Positions 42,328-52,736 of a DNA stretch of 64,000 nucleotides are shown one piece after another. How positions within the stretch are numbered: the first letter of the stretch is position 1; each line of letters opens with the position of its first letter. The position numbers were made by a program, and so were the translations under genes. The DNA lies in assembly GCF_013178945.1 (NCBI RefSeq), contig NZ_JABFDM010000006.1, forward strand, positions 1 through 64,000, written 5' to 3'. The notes beneath the pieces are model-generated. The model was not told where the DNA came from and did not search any database. It saw nothing but the letters and a program-made list of their open reading frames with translations. This DNA is from Bradyrhizobium aeschynomenes. GTDB lineage: Bacteria; Pseudomonadota; Alphaproteobacteria; Rhizobiales; Xanthobacteraceae.

Positions 42328-43326
42328 CTACAGCACGTCCTGGTTGATCACGTTCTGGCGAATCGGCGCGCCGTCCAGCACGCTGAGAATGTTGCGCGCG
42401 GTCTGCTCGCTCATGCGGTCCACGGCCTCGCGGGTCACGCCGGCGACGTGGGGAGCCATGATCACGTTGGGCAGCGCATGCAGCGCATGGCCGACCGGTG
42501 GCGGCTCCTGCTCGAACACGTCGAGGCCGGCGCCGGCCAGCCGGCCTGATACCAGTGCATCATAGAGCGCAGCCTCGTCGATCAGGCCACCGCGGGCGGT
42601 GTTGATCAGATACGCGGTCGGCTTCATCAGCCGCAGACGCGCGGCGTTAAACAGGCCGATGGTCTCGGGCGTCTTCGGGCAGTGGATGCTGACGAAGTCG
42701 GCGCGCGGCAGTGCGGCATCGAGGTCGGCGACCGGCTCGCAGCCGGCGGCGGTGATCTCGGCGGCGGGCTTGTAGGGGTCATAGACCAGCACCTGCATCT
42801 CCATCGCGAGGCAGCGCTTGGCGGTGCGGGTGCCGATGCGGCCGAAGCCGATGATCAGCACGGTCTTGCCGTAGAGGTCGAACGGAAGCACGCCGAGGCG
42901 CGAGCCCCAGGTGCCGTCCCTGACCATCGCATGCATCTCGTTGGCGCGCTTGGCGAGCGTCAGCATCATGAACAGCGCCTGCTCGGCGACCGACGGCGAG
43001 TTCGCGGTGCCCGCGACCATCAGCGGCACCTTGTGCTTGCTCAGCGCAGGCACATCGACGGCGTCGAAGCCGACGCCGATCCGGGTCACCACCTTCATGT
43101 CGCCGGCGGCGACGAGCTCCGGCTCGCCGAAACGGGTGGCGCCGAGGGCCACGCCATGCACGGGCGCGTGGGAGGTGAGCAGCGCAGAAAAGTCGGCCGC
43201 CGAGATCATGTTGGGGAACTCGATCATCTCGACGTCGTCGCGCGCCGCGAGCAGCGCGCGTCCCTTGGCCGAGAACGATTCCGTGACGAGGATCTTGTTC
43301 TTGTTGGTTGCCGTCCTGGTGCTCAT
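42328..43326 (-). CDS. 2-hydroxyacid dehydrogenase (D-3-phosphoglycerate dehydrogenase-like)
   Basis: 332-residue NAD-dependent D-2-hydroxyacid dehydrogenase. Features are the NAD loop VLIIGFGRIGTRTAKRCLAM, the catalytic Arg in LINTARGGLIDEAAL, the Glu in LDVFEQEPPP and the His in VIMAPHVAGVTREA. SerA has C-terminal regulatory domains that are absent, so this acts on another hydroxyacid, perhaps one derived from the sugar imported by the neighbouring ABC system. Same strand, 35 bases after the ATPase gene. Confidence 0.88.
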   Translation of the reverse strand: MSTRTATNKNKILVTESFSAKGRALLAARDDVEMIEFPNMISAADFSALLTSHAPVHGVALGATRFGEPELVAAGDMKVVTRIGVGFDAVDVPALSKHKVPLMVAGTANSPSVAEQALFMMLTLAKRANEMHAMVRDGTWGSRLGVLPFDLYGKTVLIIGFGRIGTRTAKRCLAMEMQVLVYDPYKPAAEITAAGCEPVADLDAALPRADFVSIHCPKTPETIGLFNAARLRLMKPTAYLINTARGGLIDEAALYDALVSGRLAGAGLDVFEQEPPPVGHALHALPNVIMAPHVAGVTREAVDRMSEQTARNILSVLDGAPIRQNVINQDVL

Positions 43327-43361
43327 GTCCTGCCCTTGAACCACGTTTCTTGGTGGCCTCG

Positions 43362-44462
<1,101 letters not shown>

Positions 44463-44480
44463 GTCAGATCAACCCCTGTC

Positions 44481-45392
44481 TCAGCCTTTGGTCGCGCCGG
44501 CGGTCAATCCGGCAATGTAGTAGTCCATCAGGAACGCATAGATGATCAGCGGTGGTGCCGCGCCGAGCAGCGCGCCGGTCATGATCTGTCCCCAGTTGAA
44601 GACGTCGCCCTTGATCAGGGTGGTGACGATGCCGACCGGCAGCACCAATTGGTCGGCCGATGTCGTGAACACCAGGGGATACAGGAACTGCGCCCAGGAG
44701 ACGGTGAAGGCGAAGATCGTCGCCGCGATCAGGCCGGGCAGGGCGACGGGAATGAAGATCCGCGTCAGCGTCTGCAGCCAGGACGCGCCATCGATGATCG
44801 CGGCCTCGTCGAGCTCCTTCGGGATCGAGGCGAAATAGCCGATCATGATCCAGGTGCAGAACGGCACCGTCAGCGTCGGATAAATGAACAGCAGCACATA
44901 CCAGCGGTTGATGAGCTGGATTCCCGTGACGTCGCCGATCAGGGCGAACATCTTGAACAGCGGGATGAACAGGAGGCTGTCCGGAATGAGGTAGGTGAGG
45001 AACACGCCGGTGGCGAGCGTCGCCGATCCCCAGAACTTCATCCGCGACAACGCGAAGGCGGCGGGAATGCTGATCAGCATGGTGATGATCACGACCACGA
45101 TCGAGACCATGGCGGAGTTGAAGAAGAAGCGCTGGAACTGATTCGAGGTCAGCAACCCGACATAGTTCTCCAGCGTCGGGTGGAACACCCACCACGGATT
45201 GGTCGCCGCCGAGATCTCGGCGCTGCCCTTCAGCGAGGTGATCAGCATGTAGAGGGGCGGCACCAGCGAGAAGATCGCGAACAGGGTCAGGAAGAAATAC
45301 GACCAGCGCAGCGCCCAGGCGCGGTCGCGGCTCATCGAGCCGTATTTGACGTTGCGGGTCGGGCCGGCCTTGTCGACGGTGAGCGTGCTCAT
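44481..45392 (-). CDS. ABC sugar permease, MalG type
   Basis: 303-residue inner-membrane permease with six helices. The EAA loop ELDEAAIIDGASWLQTLTRIFIPVALPGL lies in its second half. It pairs with the MalF-type permease to form the CUT1 channel. Its ATG overlaps the stop of the upstream permease gene by one base, so translation is coupled. Confidence 0.92.
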   Translation of the reverse strand: MSTLTVDKAGPTRNVKYGSMSRDRAWALRWSYFFLTLFAIFSLVPPLYMLITSLKGSAEISAATNPWWVFHPTLENYVGLLTSNQFQRFFFNSAMVSIVVVIITMLISIPAAFALSRMKFWGSATLATGVFLTYLIPDSLLFIPLFKMFALIGDVTGIQLINRWYVLLFIYPTLTVPFCTWIMIGYFASIPKELDEAAIIDGASWLQTLTRIFIPVALPGLIAATIFAFTVSWAQFLYPLVFTTSADQLVLPVGIVTTLIKGDVFNWGQIMTGALLGAAPPLIIYAFLMDYYIAGLTAGATKG

Positions 45393-46330
45393 CAGGATTC
45401 GTTCCCCCGCTTGTTGACGTCGCGCAGGATGAAGATCGCGGCGACCGCCAGGATCGGCACCATGAACAGCGAGACGCTGGCGCCGAGCGGAATGTCGCTG
45501 CCCTCGATGCCGACGCGGAACGCCCAGGTCGCGAAGATGTGCGTCTTGTCGAGCGGGCCGCCGGCGGTGAGGATGCGGACGATGTCGAAATTGGCGAAGG
45601 TGACGATCAGCGAGAACAGCGTCGTGATCGCGATGATGTTGCGCATCATCGGCAAGGTCACGTACCAGATCCGCTGCCACCAATTGGCGCCGTCGATGGC
45701 GGCCGCTTCGTAGAGCTGGTCGGGCACCGATTTCAGCGACGCCAGATACATGATCATGAAGAACGGCGCGCCGTACCAGATGTTGACCAGGATCACGGAG
45801 AAACGCGCCCAGCCCGCATCGCCGGTCCACGGGATCGGGCCGATGCCGAAGAATGCGAGCGTGTAATTGAAGGCGCTATAGGACGGATCGAACAGCCACA
45901 GCCAGGCGAGCGTGCTCATCGCCGGCGGGATGACCCACGGCACCAACAGCATGCCGCGCCATTTGCGTTGGCCCTTGGCCGGGATGTTGTGGACGAAATG
46001 CGCGACGATGAAGCCGATCAGCGCCTTGAACACGACGGCCGTGATCGCGAAGATGCAGGACTGCTTGACGACCAGCCAGAACGTGTCGCGCTTGGACAGG
46101 AACTCGAAATTGCCGAAGCCGACGAAGCGCTGCATCGACTTGTTCAGCGTCGCCAGATGCACCGAATAGATGGCGGGATAGACCACCAGCAACGTGATCA
46201 GCAGGATCAGTGGCAGCGTCAGAAGAAAAGCGACGGTCGACTTGCGCTTCAGCGCATGGCGCAGGCCCTTGCGGCCGGCGGCCCTGCGCGGGCGGACGAC
46301 GGAATCTTCGCCGATGGCGGCATCAACCAT
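45392..46330 (-). CDS. ABC sugar permease, MalF type
   Basis: 312-residue permease with an N-terminal basic region and six helices. The EAA loop reads QLYEAAAIDGANWWQRIWYVTLPMMRNI. It forms the channel with the MalG-type partner. The ATG at 46330 is chosen over an upstream frame start; GAGCTCTTTCTC lies before it on the minus strand. Separated from the binding-protein gene by 118 bases that hold a stable hairpin. Confidence 0.92.
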   Translation of the reverse strand: MVDAAIGEDSVVRPRRAAGRKGLRHALKRKSTVAFLLTLPLILLITLLVVYPAIYSVHLATLNKSMQRFVGFGNFEFLSKRDTFWLVVKQSCIFAITAVVFKALIGFIVAHFVHNIPAKGQRKWRGMLLVPWVIPPAMSTLAWLWLFDPSYSAFNYTLAFFGIGPIPWTGDAGWARFSVILVNIWYGAPFFMIMYLASLKSVPDQLYEAAAIDGANWWQRIWYVTLPMMRNIIAITTLFSLIVTFANFDIVRILTAGGPLDKTHIFATWAFRVGIEGSDIPLGASVSLFMVPILAVAAIFILRDVNKRGNES

Positions 46331-46402
46331 GAGAAAGAGCTCCTCGTGATGGTCCCGGCTGCGGCCGGGTTTCACTGGGCGGGCAAGGAGACGGCGCAGA
46401 GA

Positions 46403-46429
46403 GGACGGCCCGCGGGATGCGGACCGTCC
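46403..46429 (-). other. Intercistronic hairpin between binding-protein and permease genes
   Basis: Stem GGACGGTCCGC / GCGGGCCGTCC with one wobble pair and a 5-base loop, no T-run. Such hairpins commonly protect the abundant binding-protein mRNA and lower permease expression. Confidence 0.6.
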
Positions 46430-46448
46430 ATGTGCGAACGAAGCCGGC

Positions 46449-47789
46449 TCAGCTGCGCATGAAGCCTTCGCACTCGCCCTCGGCCCAGGCCAAGGTTGCG
46501 TCCATCTTCTCGCCCTGGGCGTAGCGCAGGCACATCTTGGTCATGGTCGCCTGCGCGTAGATCTGCTGCGCGATCTTCGGCGGAGCAGGGGATGCCGCGA
46601 TCGACAGCGTCTGGTGATTATAGGGATTGGGATAGTGATAGAGCGTGCCCTTGGGCGGTCCCTGCTCCTGCCAGACCTTGAGCGTGGTCAGCTTTTCGTA
46701 GGCGGGCAGGTCATAGCCGCCGCTCGCCACCACCATCTTCTCGATCGAGGCCGGCTTCGACAGATGCACGATCAGGCTCTTGGCCGCCTCCTTGTTCTTG
46801 GAGAACGACCAGATGCTCCAGAAATAGGGCAGGAACGGTGCGAAGCGGCCCTTCGGCCCGGCCGGGAAGCCGTGGGTCCAGCACTGCTCGGCGATCTGCG
46901 GCGCGTCGCGCTTGGCCACCGCCCAGGCGCTCGGCGGATTCATGATCATCGCGCCCTTGCCGGACACCAGCCATTTGTTGTTCGACGCGTCGTCCCACGA
47001 GGCGACATCCGGCGGCAGCGCCGCGATCAGCCGCTTGTAGAACTCCAGCGCCTGGCGCACCGCGTCGGTCTTCACCGTGACGTCGCCCTTGGCATTCACG
47101 AGCTCGGCGCCGAACGCCTGGAAGAAGGCGCCGGCGGAGTCGACGCTGTCGGTGGTCTCACCGAGGCCGATGCCGAAGGGAACGCCGGCCTTCTGGCAGG
47201 CTTCCGCCGCCTTCAGGAACGTCTCCGTCGTCCAGCCGTCCGCCTTCGGCGGGCCGCCGGCGGGATACAGTTCTTGCACGTCGATCCCGGCATGCTTCTT
47301 CATCAGGTCGATGCGGGTGCACGGGCCCTTGATCTGGCTGCCGACGCAAGCGGGCACCGCGAGCCACTTCCCGCCGGATTGTCCGAGATATTTGACGGTG
47401 CCGTTGACCTCGCCGTTCTCCTTGATGATCGGCTCCATGATGTCGTTGACCGGCTCCAGCAGCTCGGCATTCGCATGCGGCCACCAGGTCGGCATCGCCA
47501 TCAGGTCATGTCCGGATTTTGCGGCTCCTTCGGCGGCGATCGTCAGCTCGATCTTCTTGCCCTGGCTGGTGATGTAGTCGATCTGGACTTCGACCTTCTC
47601 CTTGGCGGCCCATTCGTTGACGAGATCGGTCGAAGCCTGATTGGCGCCGGGAACCCAATGGTCCCAGAACCCCATCGAGAGCTTGCCGGCGGCATAGGCG
47701 CCGCGCACATAGGGCGCGGCGATCATGACCGCCGAAGTGGCAGCGGTCGCGGCAACGAATTGTCGGCGGTTCAGCTTCCTCCGTGACAT
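46449..47789 (-). CDS. ABC sugar substrate-binding protein, Tat-exported
   Basis: 446-residue extracellular binding protein family 1. The twin-arginine signal MSRRKLNRRQFVAATAATSAVMIAAPYVRGAYA is clear. The mature fold opens KLSMGFWDHWVPGANQAS and carries MPTWWPHANAELLEPVND. It captures a sugar, polyol or related substrate for the permeases; which one cannot be read. First gene of the binding protein-permease-permease-ATPase-dehydrogenase operon. Confidence 0.93.
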   Translation of the reverse strand: MSRRKLNRRQFVAATAATSAVMIAAPYVRGAYAAGKLSMGFWDHWVPGANQASTDLVNEWAAKEKVEVQIDYITSQGKKIELTIAAEGAAKSGHDLMAMPTWWPHANAELLEPVNDIMEPIIKENGEVNGTVKYLGQSGGKWLAVPACVGSQIKGPCTRIDLMKKHAGIDVQELYPAGGPPKADGWTTETFLKAAEACQKAGVPFGIGLGETTDSVDSAGAFFQAFGAELVNAKGDVTVKTDAVRQALEFYKRLIAALPPDVASWDDASNNKWLVSGKGAMIMNPPSAWAVAKRDAPQIAEQCWTHGFPAGPKGRFAPFLPYFWSIWSFSKNKEAAKSLIVHLSKPASIEKMVVASGGYDLPAYEKLTTLKVWQEQGPPKGTLYHYPNPYNHQTLSIAASPAPPKIAQQIYAQATMTKMCLRYAQGEKMDATLAWAEGECEGFMRS

Positions 47790-48185
47790 GGCGTTCCCTC
47801 CCTGGTGAGCCAAGCATTCTGTTGATGCGAATCCAGCTTGTTAGTTATTGCGTCGCGTCATGCGCGCATGGATTTCGCTTGAGTGCAATCAGAGCAGAAT
47901 TGCGCGCGGCTGTCGAGAAAGCAGGTGAGGAGAAACTTAGAACTAATGGCGTGCACAATTCGTCGCAGAGGGCGCAACTGATTGCATCGCAACGATGGAC
48001 GCTGCGCTGCAAAGCGAGACCTGATCGAAGCAGGATTCAAATGGAGCTGGGCGGCGGTCGATACGTCACACTCCATACGGCAGATGGACTTGCGCGTTGC
48101 GGCAACGATAGAATTCGGTGGAATCATGGCCGTCGCGACGGCAGCGCCGCGAGACGGTTGGACGTGTTGCATGGAGCCTGAACGG

Positions 48186-48917
48186 ATGATGGCGAGCCTC
48201 GCCGGCAGTTGGCGCCGGTCTTTCGGATGCATTGCAATAGGAGCGGCGGTCGGCCTCATCGTGCTCGCGGGCCTGCCGCGTCAGCTTGACGCGCAGGGCC
48301 TGTTCAAGGGAGTCGAGCAGGGCGCGCGCGAAGGCAACAGGGCGGCGGGCCCGGTCGGCGGCGTGCTCGGCGGCGCGATCGGCGGCGTCGTCGGCGTGGT
48401 CACCGGCGTCACGGGAGCATTCACCGGCAACAGCGAGCAGCAGAATGCGCAGCCCGCGGCACCGCCGGCCGACGGCAGGAAGGCGAAGCCTTCCAAGGCG
48501 GCGAAGACGAGCAAGGTGGCCAGGGCGACGCCGATGCTGACGCAGCCGGGCGCGCCGGAGCTCACAGCCGAGCAGATCGTCGCCAACAGCGACGCCAATG
48601 TCGAGCGTCTGAAGACCGGACTGAATCTGACCGAGGAGCAGGCGAAGAGCTGGGGTCCGTTCGCCGACGCCATGCACGCACTCGGCCGCAACGGCGCCGA
48701 CCGGCTCAATCTGCGCATCGCACGGGCGAAGCGCGATCCGCCTGACGACATCGTCGAGCAGATGCGCAACGAGGCGCAGTTCCTGGTCGACCGTGCGGCC
48801 GACCAGCGCGCGGTGGCGGACGCCTCCGAGCCGCTCTTCACCAGCCTCGACGACAGGCAGAAGCAGATCTTCATCGACGAGATGGTGCGCCTCAGCCGCG
48901 AACGCGGGCTGGATTAG
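48186..48917 (+). CDS. Periplasmic LTXXQ-motif (Spy/CpxP-like) protein
   Basis: 243 residues. A signal peptide (WRRSFGCIAIGAAVGLIVLAGLPRQLDAQ) is followed by a Gly-rich stretch (GPVGGVLGGAIGGVVGVVTGVTGAF) that could be a second hydrophobic region, a Lys/Ala linker, and a helical domain containing LTEEQ at about residue 155, the LTXXQ-like signature of stress-linked periplasmic chaperones. The ATG at 48186 follows GGAGCCTGAACGG. The 396 bases before it (47790-48185) contain promoters for this gene and the divergent transporter and no other gene I can see. Confidence 0.75.
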   Translation: MMASLAGSWRRSFGCIAIGAAVGLIVLAGLPRQLDAQGLFKGVEQGAREGNRAAGPVGGVLGGAIGGVVGVVTGVTGAFTGNSEQQNAQPAAPPADGRKAKPSKAAKTSKVARATPMLTQPGAPELTAEQIVANSDANVERLKTGLNLTEEQAKSWGPFADAMHALGRNGADRLNLRIARAKRDPPDDIVEQMRNEAQFLVDRAADQRAVADASEPLFTSLDDRQKQIFIDEMVRLSRERGLD

Positions 48918-48952
48918 TTCAGCGCGCCGCGCCCTGGCCTGCTGCGACTGCG

Positions 48953-49579
48953 TCAACCAGCCAGCATCGCGCCGCGGTATTTGGCGGCGAGCAACGCCGC
49001 CAGCTCGACTCTCGCATCGGCCAGCGGAATGGCGTCCTGGCGGGCCTTGGCCATCGCCATCGCCCCGGAATAGGCGGCGATCACCAGCGTCGCGAGGCTG
49101 TCGGGATGCAGGTCGCGGGCACGGCCGGCGAGCACGTCGGCATAGAGCTTCGCGCGCAGGGCGTCGTGCCAGGCCGCGAAGATGGCATTGAGCGCGCGGC
49201 GCATGTCGGCGTCATGCGCCGAAATTTCCATCGCCATGTTGTTCAGCGGGCAGCCGGACACCGCGCGCTTGCCGGTCAGCTCGGTGATGATGGCCGCGAA
49301 GATGGCGTCGATGGCGGAGGGCGCGTCGGCATGAGCCTCCAGTGGCGCGATCCAGGTCTGCGCGACCGCCTGCGCCACGCGATCCTGAATCACCGCCAGG
49401 CCGAGATCGCGCTTGGCCGGGAAATGGTGCGCCATGGCGCCGCCCGACACGGACGCCTTCTCGCGGATCTCGAGCATCCCCGTGGCGAGATAGCCGTGGC
49501 GGACGAACGTGTCGTAGGCGACGTCGACGATGCGCCGCCGCACGCCCTCGGGATCGTTGGTTCGCCGGGATGCCTTCAT
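48953..49579 (-). CDS. TetR-family transcriptional repressor
   Basis: 208 residues. The N-terminal HTH is RRRIVDVAYDTFVRHGYLATGMLEIREKASVSGGAMAHHFPAKRDLGLAVIQ; the C-terminal ligand region includes CPLNNMAMEI, as in the YxaF/LmrA-type TetR group. A 36-base operator with 15-base arms lies 32 bases upstream, between it and the divergent NIPSNAP gene, so it very likely represses both. The ATG at 49579 is chosen; the frame extends to 49606. Confidence 0.88.
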   Translation of the reverse strand: MKASRRTNDPEGVRRRIVDVAYDTFVRHGYLATGMLEIREKASVSGGAMAHHFPAKRDLGLAVIQDRVAQAVAQTWIAPLEAHADAPSAIDAIFAAIITELTGKRAVSGCPLNNMAMEISAHDADMRRALNAIFAAWHDALRAKLYADVLAGRARDLHPDSLATLVIAAYSGAMAMAKARQDAIPLADARVELAALLAAKYRGAMLAG

Positions 49580-49599
49580 TTCGGCCGGAGAATAGCGGC

Positions 49600-49647
49600 T
49601 TGACAAAACGGGTCAATCGTCCTGTTGTGCAAAACAGGACGATTGAC
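49600..49647 (+). promoter_or_regulatory. Promoter with TetR operator (15-base inverted repeat)
   Basis: A perfect inverted repeat, GTCAATCGTCCTGTT (49612-49626) and AACAGGACGATTGAC (49633-49647) with a 6-base spacer, overlaps a TTGACA -35 (49600-49605) and its spacer. The arms are long and fully symmetric, as for TetR dimers. Confidence 0.88.
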
Positions 49648-49663
49648 CTGTTGGAGCACGGCC

Positions 49664-50395
49664 ATGCAACGTCATGCGATCTTCGAGCTGCGCCGCTACC
49701 GCATGCGCCCTGGCGGGCGGGACACACTGATCGACCTGTTCGACACCGCGTTCGTCGAGCCTCAGGAGGCGCTGGGGATGCGCATCGAGGGGGAGTTCAG
49801 GGATTGCGACGATCCCAATGCCTTCGTCTGGGTGCGCTCCTTTGCCGACATGGACGCGAGAGCGCAGGCGCTGCAGTCGTTCTATGGCGGCAATGTCTGG
49901 GCCGCGCATCGCGCCGCGGCGAATGCGACGATGCTCAATTCCGACAACGTGCTGCTGCTGAAGCCGGCCGGGGCCGAGCCGCCGTTCGCGCGCAATCTGC
50001 GGCGCGCCGAGGAAGGAAACCGCTCGTTGCCGGCCAGCGGCATCGTGGTCGTGAGCACCTGCTCACTGGCGCCGGGCAAGGAGACCGCTCTGGCCGGCTT
50101 CTTCTCCGAGCACGCCCGGCCGATCCTGCGCGAGGCGGGCGCGCGCATCGAGGCCATGCTCATCAGCGAGCACAGTCCAAACAGCTTTCCGAGGCTGCCG
50201 GTCCGGGAGGGAGAGACGGTGTTCGTGTGGCTCGAATGTCACCAGGACGAGGCAAGCCTGTTGCGCTGTCGCGAGCGCCTTTCGCGCAATTCCGACTGGA
50301 CGGATCATGTCCAGCCCTCCATCGACGCCCAGTGCTGGCGGCCGATCGAGGTGTCATACCTGACCCCAAGCTCACGATCGCTCTGCGCCTGGTGA
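49664..50395 (+). CDS. NIPSNAP family protein
   Basis: 243 residues in two ferredoxin-like NIPSNAP halves: IFELRRYRMRPGGRDTLIDLFDTAFVEPQEALGMRIEGEF, and SGIVVVSTCSLAPGKETALAGFFSEHARPILREAGARIEAML. NIPSNAP and related EthD-type dimers act in small-molecule chemistry or as stress sensors; the ligand of the neighbouring TetR repressor is probably its substrate or product. GGAGCACGGCC precedes the ATG, and the operator overlaps its promoter. Confidence 0.85.
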   Translation: MQRHAIFELRRYRMRPGGRDTLIDLFDTAFVEPQEALGMRIEGEFRDCDDPNAFVWVRSFADMDARAQALQSFYGGNVWAAHRAAANATMLNSDNVLLLKPAGAEPPFARNLRRAEEGNRSLPASGIVVVSTCSLAPGKETALAGFFSEHARPILREAGARIEAMLISEHSPNSFPRLPVREGETVFVWLECHQDEASLLRCRERLSRNSDWTDHVQPSIDAQCWRPIEVSYLTPSSRSLCAW

Positions 50396-50601
50396 TCCCG
50401 GCGGCGCGAGGTTCCGTCTCCAGCGTCCGTTGTCCCTGCGTCCATTTGGTCGCGTTGACCGGGCGGCCCGCGGCGGCTATGCCGCGTCATGACGTGCGCG
50501 CCGCGAGTTGCACAACTTTCACAATAGCACCATCACAGCCGCTGAGCTGAAATATATGTTAACGTGCGTTGCAAGCAATTCGCATATATAGAGTTGAGAC
50601 G

Positions 50602-50624
50602 CAGACGCCCTGCGGCGGCGTCTG
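50602..50624 (+). promoter_or_regulatory. Leader hairpin before the sulfotransferase-like gene
   Basis: Perfect 8-bp stem CAGACGCC / GGCGTCTG around a 7-base loop, 27 bases before the GTG start, in an AT-rich leader (50540-50590). Confidence 0.45.
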
Positions 50625-50651
50625 GATTGCACTGAGGTCATTGATGAGCCC

Positions 50652-52034
50652 GTGCCCGAAGCCTTACCGCCGGCGGGCGGCTTCCGGCTGGTGTGGAGAG
50701 CCATTTTGTTGTCGAGAGTGCGCGTGCGCCGATGGATTGAATCTCGGTTGGGTCTTGGCAAAGCGAGCACCGCCGAGAGGCTCGATGCGGATGCGAAACG
50801 CTTCATCGAAGCTGTGCAGGCGGAGTTGAAGGCTGCGAAGGATGACTCGCAGCGCTACAAGCGCATCACCGAGGAGATGGGCGTGATCATGGGCCGGCTG
50901 CGCGATGAGCGCGACGGCTACCGGCTCGAGTGGGAAGCCGCATCCGCGGAGCTTCGCCGGCTGACCCGACCGCGCGCGACGCCGGCCTCCGGCAATGGGT
51001 CGCCGCGCCGCGCCGGCAACGGCCATGACGGGTCCGCCTTGAAGAACACCCCGCGGTCCGCGCTTCGCGTGCTGTGCGTGGGCACGGGGCGCGACGGCAC
51101 GACGTCGCTCACACGGATGATGCAGGAGGTCTTCGACAACCAGGGCAACGGCGACCGTGCGGTGCACGAGTGGGCGTCGGGCGAGCTCAATGAGCTGTTC
51201 TGCCAGCTCAAGGAAACCAACGATTCCGGCTTCGAGGATCAGATCCGCCAGACGATACTCGATTGCCCCCATGCGTGCGTCGTCGGCAATGGATATGCGG
51301 CCGTGCTGCCGATCATCGCCGAACTGCTCGGCGACCAGGTCACGCTGGTGCATCTGCGCCGCCGCGACCGCGCGGCCTGCATCGCAAGCCTGGCCGAGAA
51401 CGCCGAGGTTGCGCCGGAGAACCACTTCTACTACGCAAACTCGCCGGCCGCGCACCGCAAGCGGCCGACGGCTTTCCACTTCGGCGAGATGTCCAAGCAG
51501 CAATGGCTGGATCTGCCGCTGACCGACAAGTTCGGCTGGTACTACGACAAGACCCACGCTCTGATCGAGAAATCCAAGGGCCTGTTTCCGAATACGCTGT
51601 CGGTCGATACCGAGGACCTCGCTCTGGACAGCGTGCGCGCGGCGCTGGCCCATGCGGCCGGCAGCAGCGAAGCGCCGCGAGCTTTCCACGTCAACCGCTT
51701 CGTCGATCTGCGCCACGTGCCGGCCGAACGCCGCAGCTTCGTGCAGCGCCTGCTGGGCCAGCTCGACGTCCAGAAGCTCGCCCATGACGATCTCTACGGC
51801 GTGCGGCAGGTGCTGAACGAGCTCATCTATCATCTCGCGCATTTTCCGGACGAGGCGCCGGGCGCGCTGGATGAGCTGCGCTGGACGTTGAGCGAGACCT
51901 ATCGGCTTCTCGACCACCGCATCAGCGACGTTCGCGAACTGATGGAGCGGGTCGGGGTCACGCCGGAGACGGCAGCGCCGCCGACTGAGCATGGCGCTCC
52001 GCGCCCGCACGAAGGGGCGCGCCTGAACAGTTGA
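50652..52034 (+). CDS. Sulfotransferase-like P-loop protein with N-terminal coiled coil
   Basis: 460 residues. A basic N-terminus is followed by a charged helix that should form a coiled coil (AERLDADAKRFIEAVQAELKAAKDDSQRYKRITEEMGVIM, about 43-80), then the sulfotransferase PSB-loop LRVLCVGTGRDGTTSLTRMMQEVF (about residue 137). The typical 3' PAPS motif downstream is not certain. The tail is Pro/Ala-rich. It may sulfate a surface glycan or lipid. Starts at a GTG in a lone transcription unit; no glycan-biosynthesis neighbours are seen. Confidence 0.68.
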   Translation: MPEALPPAGGFRLVWRAILLSRVRVRRWIESRLGLGKASTAERLDADAKRFIEAVQAELKAAKDDSQRYKRITEEMGVIMGRLRDERDGYRLEWEAASAELRRLTRPRATPASGNGSPRRAGNGHDGSALKNTPRSALRVLCVGTGRDGTTSLTRMMQEVFDNQGNGDRAVHEWASGELNELFCQLKETNDSGFEDQIRQTILDCPHACVVGNGYAAVLPIIAELLGDQVTLVHLRRRDRAACIASLAENAEVAPENHFYYANSPAAHRKRPTAFHFGEMSKQQWLDLPLTDKFGWYYDKTHALIEKSKGLFPNTLSVDTEDLALDSVRAALAHAAGSSEAPRAFHVNRFVDLRHVPAERRSFVQRLLGQLDVQKLAHDDLYGVRQVLNELIYHLAHFPDEAPGALDELRWTLSETYRLLDHRISDVRELMERVGVTPETAAPPTEHGAPRPHEGARLNS

Positions 52035-52410
52035 GCGGTCTGGTCCCAGGGCCGACAAGCTCGGTCCCCCGAAGCGTCGTCGACCGGCTGCCTGCAGCAA
52101 AGGAGCGATTGGATTTGCTCGCCACTGCCTCGCGCAGCCAAGAGTCAACGAAACCGATCCAGCCGACGCTCCCATCCCCACCCGCGTGGCGCGCCCCGGC
52201 GACCACTCAACGCTGACGAGCCGAGCATTGCAGCATTGCGCGTCGGCCAAGTCTATTCGCCTCTGCCCAAGAGTTTTTCAGGCGCGGACGATGTAGCAGC
52301 GACAACCGCGATCGAATCGGCCGTCGCGAACAGACCGGCGCTGGCGCAAAGAGCGCGTGCAGCGTCCGCATGCGACGTCAAAGTGGAATCGAACATGAAA
52401 GTGGAATTGG

Positions 52411-52497
52411 CGGAAGGGGTGGGATTCGAACCCACGGTGCCCTTGCGGGCACGCCGGTTTTCAAGACCGGTGCCTTAAACCACTCGGCCACCCTTCC
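52411..52497 (-). tRNA. tRNA-Ser (anticodon UGA)
   Basis: Read on the minus strand the gene begins GGAAGGGTGGCCGAG and ends GGTTCGAATCCCACCCCTTCC plus discriminator G. The acceptor stem GGAAGGG/CCCTTCC is perfect, the anticodon loop CTTGAAA gives UGA, and a long variable arm (CGTGCCCGCAAGGGCAC) marks a serine class II tRNA. CCA is not encoded. The 376 bases between the sulfotransferase-like gene and the tRNA hold no gene. Confidence 0.96.
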
Positions 52498-52637
52498 ATC
52501 CGGCGCTCGTCGGAACGCCGGCGAAGCCACGCAGGCGAGGGCGTGGCAACTTCGCGACACTTGTTTAGGGTGCTGGCTTGCGGCTCGTCAACGGCGCTTT
52601 CGCGGGGCGCCGGATCTCATCGGCAAAAGGCCGGCGT

Positions 52638-52736
52638 TCACATGAATGCGAAAATCATCAGGCCCGAGCACAACACCACTGTGCTCACTGCTGCCAGGGC
52701 GAGAAAGCCGCCCGAAAGCAAGTCTTGATGTCGCAA
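52638..52736 (-). CDS. Candidate tiny membrane protein, 32 aa
   Basis: Starts at TTG after AGGTGACCC and encodes a short polar start (MRHQDLL) and one membrane span (GGFLALAAVSTVVLCSGLMIFAFM). No homologue family recognised. It is on the same strand as a second tiny membrane gene 165 bases upstream. Support is the ribosome site and composition only. Confidence 0.35.
   Translation of the reverse strand: MRHQDLLSGGFLALAAVSTVVLCSGLMIFAFM

Noticed and set aside
52411..52497. tRNA-Ser as an integration site of a genomic island
   Set aside because: No integrase gene and no repeat of the tRNA 3' end were seen within the window.
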